The notes under the pieces are model-generated. The model saw only the letters and a list, made by a program, of their open reading frames with translations, did no database searches and was not told the origin of the DNA. Below, piece after piece: positions 5,178 through 6,179 of a stretch of DNA of 6,179 nucleotides (position 1 is the stretch's first letter; every line of letters starts with the position of its first letter). The translations under genes were made by a program, and so were the position numbers. Origin of the DNA: Sedimentisphaerales bacterium (lineage in GTDB: Bacteria > Planctomycetota > Phycisphaerae > Sedimentisphaerales > SG8-4); assembly GCA_016932895.1 (NCBI GenBank), contig JAFGCA010000144.1, positions 1 to 6,179 on the forward strand, in the 5' to 3' direction.

Positions 5178-6179
5178 GTGTCTGATTCGATATCTACTGA
5201 CGACATCCTGGGTAGTGGCGACGAGGCGATCTATAACATCGCCACGAGTGGGCCGGGACCGGCGGGCCGGCTGCCGGTGGCGGGCGATGTCCTGTCTGCG
5301 GCGCCCAGCGGAGATCTTTTCGGGTTGATCCAAAACGTGGGCATGGGATGCGAACCCGAGCGGGCGACGAGCGAGACGTTCCTGCTGCTGAGCCACCAGG
5401 GCGGCATCCGCGCCCCTGACGGGCAACCCATCGCACTGGGCTACCATAGCGGACATTACGAACTGGGCCTGCTGATGGAGACTGCGGCGCGGGAGTTGCG
5501 CGACATGGGCCGTCTTCCTTTCGCCGGCTTCTGCACCGACCCCTGCGACGGGCGCACGCAGGGCACGCCGGGCATGATGGACAGCCTGGCCTACCGCAAC
5601 GATGCCGCCTCGATTTTTCGGCGGCTGATCCGCAGCCTGCCCAACCGAAAAGGCGTGCTCGGCGTGGCAACTTGTGACAAATCCCTGCCTGCCATGATGA
5701 TGGCGCTGGCGGCCATGCACGATCTTCCGGTGGCCATCGTACCGGGCGGCGTGACGCTGCCGCCGGCCGCGGGCGAGGATCTCGGCACGATCCAGTCGAT
5801 CGGCGCGCGCTTCGCCCAGGGCGAGGTGACGCTGGAATACGCCCAGCAGATGATGTGTCGGGCCTGCGCCGGCGCCGGCGGCGGGTGCCACTTCCTCGGC
5901 ACCGCGGCCACCTCCCAGGTCGTCGCCGAGGCGCTCGGCCTCACCCTGCCCCACGCAGCGCTTGCGCCCTCGGGGCAAACCATCTGGCTGGACATGGCCC
6001 GACGCTCCGCCCGCGCGCTGGTCCGCATGTCCGAAGCCGGTCTGACGGCGGGCCGAATCCTCACAGACGCGTCGCTACGAAACGCCATGGTCACGTTCGC
6101 GGCGTTCGGGGGCTCGACGAATCTGCTGCTGCACCTACCGGCCATCGCCCACGCCGCGGACCTGAGCCGCCCCACCGTC
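5178..6179 (+). CDS. yjhG: IlvD/Edd-family dehydratase, YjhG/YagF type (probable D-xylonate dehydratase), N-terminal half
   Basis: The frame has 334 complete codons from GTG to the window edge with no stop; YjhG of E. coli is about 655 residues, so roughly half is present. The family dehydrates sugar acids (D-xylonate to 2-keto-3-deoxy-xylonate) in the cytoplasm with an iron-sulfur cluster and Mg2+. Diagnostic stretches are PSGDLFG (43-49), GHYEL (92-96), [13 protein letters not shown] (121-133), SLAYRNDA (136-143), RRLIRSLP (148-155), [16 protein letters not shown] (164-179), VPGGVTLP (188-195), [10 protein letters not shown] (234-243), [10 protein letters not shown] (246-255), ALAPSG (261-266) and [12 protein letters not shown] (308-319). 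C123, C166 and C237 align with the three cluster cysteines of the family, and D167-K168 with metal-binding residues. A CxxC at 227-230 is shared with E. coli YjhG. The gene is transcribed away from the secreted protein; operon partners would lie to the right. The subfamily call is strong; the exact sugar acid is inferred. Confidence 0.93.
   Translation, partial: MSDSISTDDILGSGDEAIYNIATSGPGPAGRLPVAGDVLSAAPSGDLFGLIQNVGMGCEPERATSETFLLLSHQGGIRAPDGQPIALGYHSGHYELGLLMETAARELRDMGRLPFAGFCTDPCDGRTQGTPGMMDSLAYRNDAASIFRRLIRSLPNRKGVLGVATCDKSLPAMMMALAAMHDLPVAIVPGGVTLPPAAGEDLGTIQSIGARFAQGEVTLEYAQQMMCRACAGAGGGCHFLGTAATSQVVAEALGLTLPHAALAPSGQTIWLDMARRSARALVRMSEAGLTAGRILTDASLRNAMVTFAAFGGSTNLLLHLPAIAHAADLSRPTV

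Noticed and set aside
5149..5180. ATG at 5149 as an alternative start for the dehydratase
   Set aside because: It is out of frame with the conserved protein and has no Shine-Dalgarno. The GTG at 5178 has GGGAGG at ideal spacing.
4875..5978. A 367-codon minus-strand frame, with a second at 5591-6175
   Set aside because: Both lie antisense to the well-recognised YjhG-type dehydratase. Their composition is typical of GC-rich shadow translation and no motif was found.

Overview
This window is GC-rich bacterial DNA with two large protein-coding genes that diverge from a roughly 400-bp intergenic region. Both genes run off the window, so neither has its stop codon here. No rRNA, tRNA, CRISPR array, insertion sequence or phage gene was seen.

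Left, minus strand (4769 down to 1): one uninterrupted frame of 1589 codons encodes the N-terminal and central part of a giant secreted, multi-domain protein. In order it has a signal peptide, three tandem CARDB + fibronectin-III-like modules of about 200 residues each, a beta-rich stretch of about 335 residues that I cannot assign, a segment resembling the first half of the gingipain (peptidase C25, clan CD) catalytic domain, five FG-GAP/VCBS-type repeats, and then a Gly-His-Gly motif typical of clan CD cysteine peptidases. The codon cut by the window edge begins TG. It lies where the family's catalytic cysteine is expected, 30 residues after the His.

Middle (4770-5177): a divergent intergenic region. 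On the minus strand there is a perfect extended -10 element (TGC-TATAAT) and a structured leader of about 190 nt with two hairpins and a doubtful 53-codon upstream frame. On the plus strand there is a weaker promoter candidate, three CCGGAA direct repeats upstream of it, and a clear Shine-Dalgarno sequence.

Right, plus strand (5178 to the end): the first 334 codons, about half, of an IlvD/Edd-family dehydratase. It closely resembles the YjhG/YagF group (D-xylonate dehydratase) and keeps the three expected iron-sulfur cysteines.

The two genes have no evident functional link. One is a probable surface or extracellular cysteine peptidase with adhesion-type modules; the other is a cytoplasmic sugar-acid dehydratase that may begin a pentonate catabolic operon to the right. 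The source is probably a free-living, GC-rich Gram-negative-type bacterium. Large CARDB/FN3/FG-GAP/C25 proteins are common in Planctomycetota and in several uncultured phyla near the Fibrobacteres-Chlorobi-Bacteroidetes group, but nothing here fixes the taxonomy.
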